From the NCBI GenBank assembly GCA_041665165.1, contig JBAYJJ010000005.1, positions 1 to 43,044 on the forward strand: DNA of 43,044 nt, in the 5' to 3' direction. This stretch comes from MWCR01 sp041665165. Its GTDB lineage: Bacteria; Patescibacteriota; Patescibacteriia; 2-12-FULL-60-25. The notes under the pieces were generated by a model that was given only the letters and a program-made list of their open reading frames with translations, was not told where the DNA came from and ran no database searches. Shown piece after piece: positions 16,898 through 25,713 of this stretch (position 1 is its first letter; each line of letters starts with the position of its first letter). Both the position numbers and the translations under genes were made by a program.

Positions 16898-16926
16898 TTG
16901 CATCAGATAAAATTGTATGGTTTAAT
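16898..16926 (+). promoter_or_regulatory. Promoter of clpB
   Basis: TTGCAT (16898-16903), 17-nt spacer, TTTAAT (16921-16926). Transcription would start near 16933, inside the CIRCE operator, so HrcA binding would block initiation. Confidence 0.75.
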
Positions 16927-16927
16927 G

Positions 16928-16954
16928 TTAGCACTCAAGCACTAAGAGTGCTAA
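16928..16954 (+). promoter_or_regulatory. CIRCE element (HrcA operator) of clpB
   Basis: TTAGCACTC, nine spacer bases, GAGTGCTAA: an exact match to the CIRCE consensus. It lies 4 nt before the clpB ATG and overlaps the expected transcription start. Confidence 0.95.
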
Positions 16955-16958
16955 ACAT

Positions 16959-19628
<2,670 letters not shown>

Positions 19629-19635
19629 TAAAAAA

Positions 19636-19659
19636 ACATCCGCCTCAGGCGGATGTTTT
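19636..19659. terminator. Bidirectional terminator between clpB and the YtxH-like gene
   Basis: ACATCCGCC and GGCGGATGT form a 9-bp stem followed by TTTT on the + strand; a run of A precedes it, giving a U-run on the other strand. The flanking genes converge here. Confidence 0.88.
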
Positions 19660-19663
19660 AGTC

Positions 19664-20005
19664 TTACACTTTTTTGTATTCCTTTTCTATCTGCTTCCAC
19701 TTGCTCTTCAGATAAGTCCTGATTTCAGGCACTTCTGTAGCTGAGACATCCTTGGTCTTTACATAATAGGCCATGAGCTTTTCCACGATCTCGTCATAGC
19801 GCTCTTTGGTCAAATCTTTTGTCTGGTTCAGCTCAATCATGAGTTTCTTCTGCAAGGCCATGGCTTTTTTCTCAGCATGCTGCAGCATCTTCTTGCCCTT
19901 GGGCGTGTTTAAGTAAACAGCTGTGGCAACGCCAATGGCTGCACCAGCGATTAGACCGGCCACCAAATGGCTTTTGCCGGGTTTCTTTGTCTTGGGACTT
20001 GGCAT
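19664..20005 (-). CDS. YtxH-like small membrane protein
   Basis: The 113-residue product has one N-terminal membrane helix (about 14-33; LVAGLIAGAAIGVATAVYL) followed by TPKGKKML and a long Lys/Glu-rich helical tail that probably forms a coiled coil. This is the pattern of the YtxH/gas-vesicle-like family (GLL-GAAxGA-AGLLxAPxxGKE). I chose ATG 20005; a longer frame begins at a TTG in AT-rich repeat sequence. Role unknown; in other bacteria it is a general-stress protein, and here it sits next to clpB. Confidence 0.65.
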   Translation of the reverse strand: MPSPKTKKPGKSHLVAGLIAGAAIGVATAVYLNTPKGKKMLQHAEKKAMALQKKLMIELNQTKDLTKERYDEIVEKLMAYYVKTKDVSATEVPEIRTYLKSKWKQIEKEYKKV

Positions 20006-20087
20006 AAAATTAATTTTCAATCAGCAATTTGCAATTTACAATAATTGAAGATTGATAATTGATAAATGAATAATTGATGATAGGGTA

Positions 20088-21389
20088 TCACAAAATCTCG
20101 GGTTGGGATATTTTGTTTTCAAGTAAGGCCTTTGTTTTGTGCTTGCCTGCTTCTACGCCAGGCTGGTCAAAAGCATTAATGCCCAGGATCTGCGCGGCCA
20201 TGGCAGTTGCGATTTCATAATGCATGACCAGCGCTCCGATTGAGGCTTCGTCTATCTTGCCTAGCTGGATTTTTCCGATGGGCCTCCCTTTTTCAGCCAA
20301 AGTTTCCATGGTGCCTTCAAGTTCTGCATTCAGCAGTTCGTTGAAGTTTTTGCCGGCCGCGGATTCAAGGCTTGTGATGGACTTCAAAGATGCTGGCACG
20401 CGCAGTTTTGAGTTTGAATCTGCAAGCAAAAAAGTATAAGCCTTGTCATCTGGTCCGTCTTGATAAAGCTGGAGCTGTGAATGCTGGTCCATGGGTCCGA
20501 TTGAGACAACAGGCGTTGGTCCGAACGGCACGCGGCCAGTGATCGATTTTCCGAGCGACTCGGCCCACAATTGCCGCCACCAGTTGGCCAGCTCGCTTAA
20601 TCTTGAAGTGTATGTAAACAAAACGTGGATATAGCGTCCGGCATTGAAGTGCGCCGCGTGCCAGGCCGCAAACCGGTCTGATTCATGCGAACTGCCTGCA
20701 TTGTCTATCCATGAGTCGCGCATCTGGGCAGCGCCATCCAGAAGTTTTTCCAAAGACACGCCGGCCAATCCAAGCGGAAAAAGTCCGACAGCAGTCAAGA
20801 CCGAAAACCGGCCGCCGATGTTTTTCGGGATTGGCAAACACATCCAATTGTTTTTTTGGGCCAGTTGGCGCAGTTCGCCTGAATCAGGATCAGTCGTGCA
20901 GATTATCGCCTTGCGTGCTTTTTCTTTGCCCACGGCTTTTTCCAGCCGGTCTTTGGCCAAAAAGAAAACGCTCATGGTCTCAAGCGTGCCGCCGGATTTG
21001 CTGATTACGTTGATGCAGCAGTTCTTCCAGGGTACCTGGTCCAATACCCGGCTGATCTCTTCCGGCTCAGTCGTATTGCCGGAAAACCAGATTTTAGTTT
21101 TGCTCTCTTTGCCCAAGGCGTGCAATATGGCGCGCGCGCCCAAATCAGACCCGCCGATCCCAAGGACCAGGCAATTCTTGAATTTTTTGAATTCTTGGAC
21201 AGCGTCTTTCACTTCCTTCAGCCTGTTCGGATTCGAGACTGTTTCCATCCAACCCTGTTGCCCGTTGCCGCAGATCTCCAGCAAGCGTGCGCGGGCCTCG
21301 TACAAGCGCCCTGGCTGGATTCTCTGCGCAGCCGAAAGGTTGCCGCGCATGCCGACGTCGTTGTATATGAATAGATTTTGGTTTGGCAT
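20088..21389 (-). CDS. pgi: Glucose-6-phosphate isomerase
   Basis: PGI interconverts glucose 6-phosphate and fructose 6-phosphate in glycolysis. The 433-residue protein has the first sugar-isomerase domain with LVLGIGGSDLGARAIL, the phosphate-binding SKSGGTLET (usually SKSGTTxET), the segment FSVLTAVGLFPLGLAG, and the C-terminal GVEAGKHKTKALLE with the catalytic lysine region. It belongs to the shorter bacterial PGI type (about 440 residues) rather than the 550-residue form. Upstream is a dispersed hairpin repeat, and no ribosome binding site is visible. Confidence 0.93.
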   Translation of the reverse strand: MPNQNLFIYNDVGMRGNLSAAQRIQPGRLYEARARLLEICGNGQQGWMETVSNPNRLKEVKDAVQEFKKFKNCLVLGIGGSDLGARAILHALGKESKTKIWFSGNTTEPEEISRVLDQVPWKNCCINVISKSGGTLETMSVFFLAKDRLEKAVGKEKARKAIICTTDPDSGELRQLAQKNNWMCLPIPKNIGGRFSVLTAVGLFPLGLAGVSLEKLLDGAAQMRDSWIDNAGSSHESDRFAAWHAAHFNAGRYIHVLFTYTSRLSELANWWRQLWAESLGKSITGRVPFGPTPVVSIGPMDQHSQLQLYQDGPDDKAYTFLLADSNSKLRVPASLKSITSLESAAGKNFNELLNAELEGTMETLAEKGRPIGKIQLGKIDEASIGALVMHYEIATAMAAQILGINAFDQPGVEAGKHKTKALLENKISQPEIL

Positions 21390-21397
21390 ATGACTTT

Positions 21398-21511
21398 GTC
21401 ATGCCGAACTCGTTTCGGCATCTCGATACAGAAGTACTTAAGTTTTTTAGTATCGGGATCCTGAATCCCTCTTTCGCTAAAGCTTCAGGGGGCAGGCAAG
21501 TTCAGGATGAC
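21398..21511. repeat. Dispersed hairpin repeat, inverted relative of the atpE-flanking repeats
   Basis: It starts GTCATGCCGAACTCG and ends AAGTTCAGGATGAC, the reverse of the units at 6101 and 6485, with an extra palindromic insert (CCCTCTTTCGCTAAAG) near the right end. Confidence 0.8.
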
Positions 21512-21517
21512 GATTGG

Positions 21518-22234
21518 TTATTTTGCTATTCCTGATATTACTTGGCTGTAGGATTCTCCGCATTTGTCGCCTTGGGCAATGCAGATCAAGAAATAATATT
21601 TGCGGCCTGAGACCAAGTTTGTCCAAGTGAATGATTTTGATTTCGGATTTTTCACGACCTGCATGTATTTGGTGGGATAGATGATATTTTCGTTGCCAGA
21701 CAGCATGATGATAAAACCATCGTCAGCCTTGAGCCCATTGGTCCGCCACTTCGTAATCAGCTCCCCTTGCTCTTCGCCGTCCTCAACTTCCAGTTCCAGC
21801 TTGTTCTCAGGCACGATGGCATTGTTCGTCTGTTCCTCAACTGCCTCTTGCGTACTGCTGGCATTGAGTTTGGTTGAAGTGGAGTTCTGGTTCAGGAGCG
21901 CGGCAGAAGAAGTCGCGTTTTTTGGCCCGCATTCGCCGCGGAAAAGCGCCCACTCCTCGCACATAGTGTTGTCGTCCAATATGCAAATGCCCTCGGTTGA
22001 GCCGTCAAAAGTTTTTTGCAGGTTCAGCTTGCCTCCTTTTTCCAAACAATAAACCGAAGCCGGGTTGGCCAGGGCTGTTTCCTGTGCCATGCGGTCCCCT
22101 GCCTCTGAACTTGTAGCTTCCGTAGACGGAATGTTTTGGTTCTGATCTTGCGCTTGCTGTTGAGCTTTACTGCAACCAGCGCCTAGAAATATCATGCCCG
22201 TGATAAAAATAGCGCTAAAAATATGCTTTTTCAT
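21518..22234 (-). CDS. Putative lipoprotein with Fn3-like C-terminal domain
   Basis: The 238-residue product (start ATG 22234) has a signal peptide ending FLGAGC (Cys21). A Gln/Ser/Thr-rich stretch (about 24-50) precedes a small Cys-containing module (about 60-100): PASVYCLEKGGKLNL, then GICILDDNTMCEEWALFRGEC. This looks like the DUF333/hemolysin-type module often seen as 'NPASVYCxxxGG'. The C-terminal domain (about 150-238) ends KYYFLICIAQGDKCGES and resembles that of the 14439 lipoprotein. A TAAAAT -10 box lies 7 nt upstream of the ATG, so the mRNA may be leaderless. Confidence 0.8.
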   Translation of the reverse strand: MKKHIFSAIFITGMIFLGAGCSKAQQQAQDQNQNIPSTEATSSEAGDRMAQETALANPASVYCLEKGGKLNLQKTFDGSTEGICILDDNTMCEEWALFRGECGPKNATSSAALLNQNSTSTKLNASSTQEAVEEQTNNAIVPENKLELEVEDGEEQGELITKWRTNGLKADDGFIIMLSGNENIIYPTKYMQVVKNPKSKSFTWTNLVSGRKYYFLICIAQGDKCGESYSQVISGIAK

Positions 22235-22263
22235 GCTTGATATTTTACACGTACAACAAGGAA

Positions 22264-22269
22264 TTGACA
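22264..22269 (+). promoter_or_regulatory. Putative -35 box of the first small paralogous gene
   Basis: TTGACA lies 49 nt before the ATG at 22318, at a place comparable to the promoter of the second gene. No good -10 box is found at 16-18 nt spacing, so this is tentative. Confidence 0.4.
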
Positions 22270-22317
22270 AAAATCAGTATTTATGCCAATTTAAGCCCAA
22301 CGTTCAAGGAGAAGGAC

Positions 22318-22584
22318 ATGGACATTGCGAAGCTGCACCAAGCAAATCCACCGACATATGAGCTCGTCAGAGATCTTGGTCGCCCAGCGGTCATCCAAGA
22401 GCTATATGTCATGGTCACCAATGATGAGGCCTACTGGGCCTTGCAGGCTGCTATCCAGCTGGAAGATCATGTAGTGGCCAAGCACGCTGCAACCATCATG
22501 TTGGCTAGCGGTACCTACTCGCCTGATCAGACATTCATGGCGCGTGAATACATCAAGGCGCAAGAAGCAAAGCTCAGCGGCTGA
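22318..22584 (+). CDS. Small helical protein, paralog 1
   Basis: I do not recognise this 88-residue protein. It is predicted all-helical and aligns with the next gene over its central part: PAVIQELYVMVTNDEAYWAL here and DVVQALWHLYTHETYYPVL there, followed by Ala/Lys-rich helices and a closing Y-I/F-K-x-Q. The repeat-like helix pairs (…A-x2-A-x-Q-L…) recall HEAT or TPR-type units. The start is ATG 22318, with AAGGAG 6 nt upstream. The TGA stop is inside the terminator stem. No homolog-based function can be given. Confidence 0.75.
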   Translation: MDIAKLHQANPPTYELVRDLGRPAVIQELYVMVTNDEAYWALQAAIQLEDHVVAKHAATIMLASGTYSPDQTFMAREYIKAQEAKLSG

Positions 22585-22602
22585 TCATTGATCAGCTTTT
22601 TT
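22580..22602 (+). terminator. Terminator of paralog 1, containing its stop codon
   Basis: GCTGATC, ATT loop, GATCAGC, then TTTTTT. The stop codon TGA (22582-22584) is part of the stem. Confidence 0.9.
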
Positions 22603-22629
22603 ATTGGGGTTGGGTCCTTGTACAGACCC

Positions 22630-22658
22630 TTGACATTTGACTAGTTTCAGTGTATATA
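22630..22658 (+). promoter_or_regulatory. Promoter of the second small paralogous gene
   Basis: TTGACA (22630-22635), 17-nt spacer, TATATA (22653-22658). The expected start of transcription is near 22665, about 24 nt before the ATG. Confidence 0.85.
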
Positions 22659-22688
22659 AAGCTCAGGCTCAATGACATGGAGGAAGTT

Positions 22689-22973
22689 ATGAACAAACAA
22701 TCGGCGATCTTTCAAATGCTCTCTCGACCCGATTTCCCCGCAAAACAGGCAGTCAAACGCTTTGGCAGGCAAGATGTCGTACAGGCACTATGGCATCTGT
22801 ACACGCACGAAACGTATTATCCTGTTCTGAAGCTTGCCATCAAGCTCCTGGAAAAAGACCTGGCCAACAAGGCGGCGAAATGCATTCTCAAATGCAGATA
22901 TTCGGACGAGATCAAAGCCTTTGCGCTCAATTATTTCAAGTCGCAGGGTATTGATCCGGATTCCGTTGACTGA
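22689..22973 (+). CDS. Small helical protein, paralog 2
   Basis: This 94-residue protein is a diverged relative of the product of 22318-22584. It is basic and helical (FPAKQAVKRFGRQDVVQALW; LKLAIKLLEKDLANKAAKC) and has two cysteines near residues 66 and 70. The start is ATG 22689, with GGAGG 5 nt upstream; a longer frame with three earlier in-frame codons would cut through the ribosome binding site. It has its own promoter and a terminator that again includes the stop codon. Function unknown. Confidence 0.75.
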   Translation: MNKQSAIFQMLSRPDFPAKQAVKRFGRQDVVQALWHLYTHETYYPVLKLAIKLLEKDLANKAAKCILKCRYSDEIKAFALNYFKSQGIDPDSVD

Positions 22974-22993
22974 TCACTGATCAGTCTTTTTTT
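22968..22993 (+). terminator. Terminator of paralog 2, containing its stop codon
   Basis: GACTGATC, ACT loop, GATCAGTC, then seven T. The same GATC-centred design as the terminator of paralog 1. Confidence 0.9.
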
Positions 22994-23040
22994 GTTCCGA
23001 GACAGGGATTCTCGTTCGCTCTGACTCGCGTCCCTGTCTC
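22994..23040. repeat. Partial duplicate of the tRNA-Gln 3' end with a palindromic partner
   Basis: GTTCCGAGACAGGGATTC (22994-23011) is an exact 18-nt copy of the acceptor/T-arm end of the adjacent tRNA-Gln (23078-23095), in the same orientation. GAGACAGGGA (22999-23008) then faces TCCCTGTCTC (23031-23040), a perfect 10-bp inverted repeat. Confidence 0.85.
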
Positions 23041-23046
23041 TAAATA

Positions 23047-23070
23047 CAAAAACCCAGTTTCCTGAGTTTT
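23047..23070 (-). terminator. Terminator of tRNA-Gln
   Basis: On the reverse strand AACTCAG, GAAA loop and CTGGGTT (one G-U pair) are followed by further T. It lies just past the tRNA 3' end. Confidence 0.75.
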
Positions 23071-23075
23071 TATAG

Positions 23076-23149
23076 TGGTTCCGAGACAGGGATTCGAACC
23101 CCGATAAACAGATTCAGAGTCTGTTGTCCTACCTTTAGACGATCTCGGA
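23076..23149 (-). tRNA. tRNA-Gln (anticodon CTG)
   Basis: The reverse strand folds as a 74-nt cloverleaf. The acceptor stem TCCGAGA/TCTCGGA is perfect, the T-arm carries GGTTCGAATCC, and the anticodon stem ACAGA/TCTGT encloses the 7-nt loop CTCTGAA, giving anticodon CTG (positions 23117-23115). The discriminator is A and CCA is encoded (23078-23076). A consensus-like promoter lies upstream and a terminator downstream. Confidence 0.95.
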
Positions 23150-23161
23150 TTGTTAGCTGGG

Positions 23162-23190
23162 ATTCTAGGCTATTTCCCGGTTAAAGTCAA
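23162..23190 (-). promoter_or_regulatory. Promoter of tRNA-Gln, overlapping the dnaX stop
   Basis: On the reverse strand TTGACT (23190-23185), 17-nt spacer, TAGAAT (23167-23162). The start would be about 6 nt before the mature tRNA. The -35 box overlaps the dnaX TGA. Confidence 0.75.
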
Positions 23191-24788
23191 GACAGAACTT
23201 GTCCGCCGAAGGCATCCAGAATGCGCCCGATTTGGGTTTTTGGGGCCGCAGGCTCGCCGTCTTTTTCCTTTTCCAAGCTGCCGCTGATGACCAAGTTCTG
23301 GAAGCCTGAAATATTCCTGAATGAGGTTTCGATTAAGCTTTTGTTTCTGATATTTCCAATAATGGTTTGCTGATGGTATGGGTATTGGAAGTGGATGACC
23401 ATCTCGTGGCCATGGACTGCGACTGGCTTACAAAGCTTCAAGATAAAAACAAGTGATTTATGTTCTTCTAAGGTATTGAGTAACTTGGGCCACGCGGTAA
23501 AACAATCGTCTAAACTGAAATCGCTCACACCCTTCGCGTCCATCTCGTCCATCTCGTCCTTAACGTCCCTAGCATCCCTCGCGTCGCTGACGATTGGCTG
23601 GGTTGGTGTTTGCCCCGCTTCTGCTGGATAAGAGATGCTGCTGCGGGGTCCCGCCGGAGGCGGTGATTTGATGTTTGTTTCTTGGTGTTTGGTGTTTGCA
23701 TCATCAGATGATGCCGCAATTGCACACAAACCAAGCTCAAGCGCAAAGCGCGGATCCAAGCCTTGCTTTGCATCCCTGCGGCGTTCCATGAGTATGAGTG
23801 AACCATTCATCAAATCTTTGTCAGAGAATTTGTTGAGGATCTGGGCTAAAGCTTTATCCCCTGCCTCGCCGTTTTTAAGTGCGTCAGCATGATTCTTTAG
23901 GTTCTGAGCCAGCATCAGTTTGCGCAATGAGGCAATCAAATCATCAAACAAAGGTAAGAACGAGATGCCCTCGCCTTCCAAAGTCTCAAGTTTGCCAAGA
24001 ATGCCTTTGACATCATGCTCAGCAGTCAAACTTAACAGCTCTGCGGCAATCGGAAGCTGGGACGGGGTCATGATCAGCGAAGCCAAGTCCATGTTGATTT
24101 TCTTTTCACCTAAGCCGAGCAACTGTCCTAACAGACTTTCAGCATCACGCAAACAGCCGTCTGACCTGGATGCAATCATATTCAAGACGTCGGCTTGCAC
24201 ATCAGCATTTTCTTTTTTCGCAATCTCAGTCAGACGCTTGACCAATTCCGTTTGGGCTATGCGCGTAAAATCAAACCTTTGGCAGCGCGACACAATCGTG
24301 GCTGGCACTTTATGTTTTTCAGTTGTCGCGAATATGAACAAGGCATAAGCCGGCGGTTCTTCAATTGTCTTGAGCAAAGCATTCCAGGCTTGGGTGGAAA
24401 GCATGTGCGCTTCGTCAATGATGTAGACTTTATATTTAAGCGCTGCTGGCACAAACCGGATGTGCTCAATGACTGATTCGCGAATATTTTCCACGCTCGT
24501 GTGCGAAGCTGCATCCATTTCTATGATATCGATTGCAGTCTGGTTGCTGATGCTGGTGCAGGCAGCGCATTTTAGGCACGGCTCACCCGCCTTAAGATCC
24601 AAGCAGTTGACGGCTTTGGCGAAAATCCTGGCTGCTGTTGTCTTGCCCACGCCGCGCGGGCCTGAAAATAAGTAAGCATGGCCAAGCTTGTTTTGCTCGA
24701 CTTCTTTGCGCAGAATCTCTGTAATGCGGTCTTGGCCCGCGATTTCCGAGAATAACGAAGGCCTGTAAGCGCGGCTTAAATTTGCCAT
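23187..24788 (-). CDS. dnaX: DNA polymerase III subunit gamma/tau
   Basis: DnaX is the clamp-loader ATPase. The 533-residue protein has FSGPRGVGKTTAARIF (Walker A, 43-50), a zinc-binding set of cysteines (C62, C71, C74, C77), the DEAH Walker B in VYIIDEAHMLS, the sensor segment FIFATTEKHKVPATIVSRCQRF, and a tau-like C-terminal part. The region around residues 400-422 (DARDARDVKDEMDEMDAKG) is low-complexity and is encoded by about six 9-nt tandem units. Those units resemble the intergenic repeat at 7984-8008. I start at ATG 24788 (MANLSRAYRP). Confidence 0.95.
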   Translation of the reverse strand: MANLSRAYRPSLFSEIAGQDRITEILRKEVEQNKLGHAYLFSGPRGVGKTTAARIFAKAVNCLDLKAGEPCLKCAACTSISNQTAIDIIEMDAASHTSVENIRESVIEHIRFVPAALKYKVYIIDEAHMLSTQAWNALLKTIEEPPAYALFIFATTEKHKVPATIVSRCQRFDFTRIAQTELVKRLTEIAKKENADVQADVLNMIASRSDGCLRDAESLLGQLLGLGEKKINMDLASLIMTPSQLPIAAELLSLTAEHDVKGILGKLETLEGEGISFLPLFDDLIASLRKLMLAQNLKNHADALKNGEAGDKALAQILNKFSDKDLMNGSLILMERRRDAKQGLDPRFALELGLCAIAASSDDANTKHQETNIKSPPPAGPRSSISYPAEAGQTPTQPIVSDARDARDVKDEMDEMDAKGVSDFSLDDCFTAWPKLLNTLEEHKSLVFILKLCKPVAVHGHEMVIHFQYPYHQQTIIGNIRNKSLIETSFRNISGFQNLVISGSLEKEKDGEPAAPKTQIGRILDAFGGQVLS

Positions 24789-24860
24789 AATGGCATTAAA
24801 ATACACTACGGATTACCTTGCGTCCAACTGCATGTAAAATCGAGCAAATTAATAAAAAAC

Positions 24861-24964
24861 CTTGTCATCTCGAGCGCCAGTCGAGAGATCTCGGAAACAG
24901 AAGTCACCCGGTCACGTTAGATCCGCAGATTTCTCGATTTCGTCCAACTTCACTCGAAATGACA
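24861..24964. repeat. Dispersed hairpin repeat upstream of dnaX
   Basis: TTGTCATCTCGAGCG and CACTCGAAATGACAG form the outer arms, and GAGAGATCTCGG and CAGATTTCTCGA lie inside. Same family as 2165-2275. Confidence 0.75.
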
Positions 24965-24971
24965 GAAGGGA

Positions 24972-25634
24972 TCAATCCCTTCTGATGATGTTTTCCACTG
25001 CTGCCCATTTGGACGGTGCATTTTTTGGCACTAGAATCACCACATCGTCATTGTTCTGGCCCTTGAAGTATGTGACAGACGCGGTCAGGATCGCGTACTT
25101 TTTGCCGTCAGCCATTACTTTCCAATCACTTGTTATTTCATCCCTGGATAAGACGCCCATGACGCGCTGGCGCTCAATCGGGCCGATTTGTTTGTACAAA
25201 AAGCTGCCATTGCCTTGGATCGTGAGTTTCATGATATCGCCCTCCACTAATTTTGATTTGGACGCATAATTCGGCGGCACCATATATAGCTTACCGTCTG
25301 AGCCGATCATGTTCTGTCCGTCGAACACGCCTTCAACGATTTTTCCCTCGTTGGCCGGATGCATCAAGTCGCCTTCATCGCTGGTTGTCTTTCTCATCAA
25401 ATCTTCCAGATCAATGGCTTCAGCCTGGCTGCTCAGAAGTCGCTCTAGATTATTGAGTTCTTCTTTAATGTTGGAAATCAGCTTATGAGCCATGGTCAGC
25501 TTGGAATCCATTGAGCTTAAATACGCCCGATCCTCGCCGGAAGCTTGGTCTTCGTCCGAATCTTGCGCAGATTCATTAGCCCCTTCTGTAATCAGAGGTT
25601 CTTCGATGTCCGCATCATTGTTCGCTTTGGGCAT
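24972..25634 (-). CDS. Conserved hypothetical protein with coiled coil and beta-rich C-terminus
   Basis: I do not recognise a named family. The 220-residue protein has an acidic, disordered N-terminus (1-45), a coiled coil (about 45-75; MAHKLISNIKEELNNLERLLSSQ) and a beta-rich domain (about 95-220) with IVEGVFDGQNMIGSDGKLYMVPPNYASKSKLVEGD (shown in two parts: up to YMVPP, then NYASKSKLVEGD) and VTYFKGQNNDDVVILVPK. The C-terminal domain could bind nucleic acid or protein, but nothing catalytic is visible. It lies between dnaX and the VirD4-like gene on the same strand. Confidence 0.7.
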   Translation of the reverse strand: MPKANNDADIEEPLITEGANESAQDSDEDQASGEDRAYLSSMDSKLTMAHKLISNIKEELNNLERLLSSQAEAIDLEDLMRKTTSDEGDLMHPANEGKIVEGVFDGQNMIGSDGKLYMVPPNYASKSKLVEGDIMKLTIQGNGSFLYKQIGPIERQRVMGVLSRDEITSDWKVMADGKKYAILTASVTYFKGQNNDDVVILVPKNAPSKWAAVENIIRRD

Positions 25635-25713
25635 ATATTTTTGTTTTAGCTAAGATAACTGTAAAGTTATCCACAGCTATATTTTAACACAGAATCATCT
25701 TACCCGTGAATCA

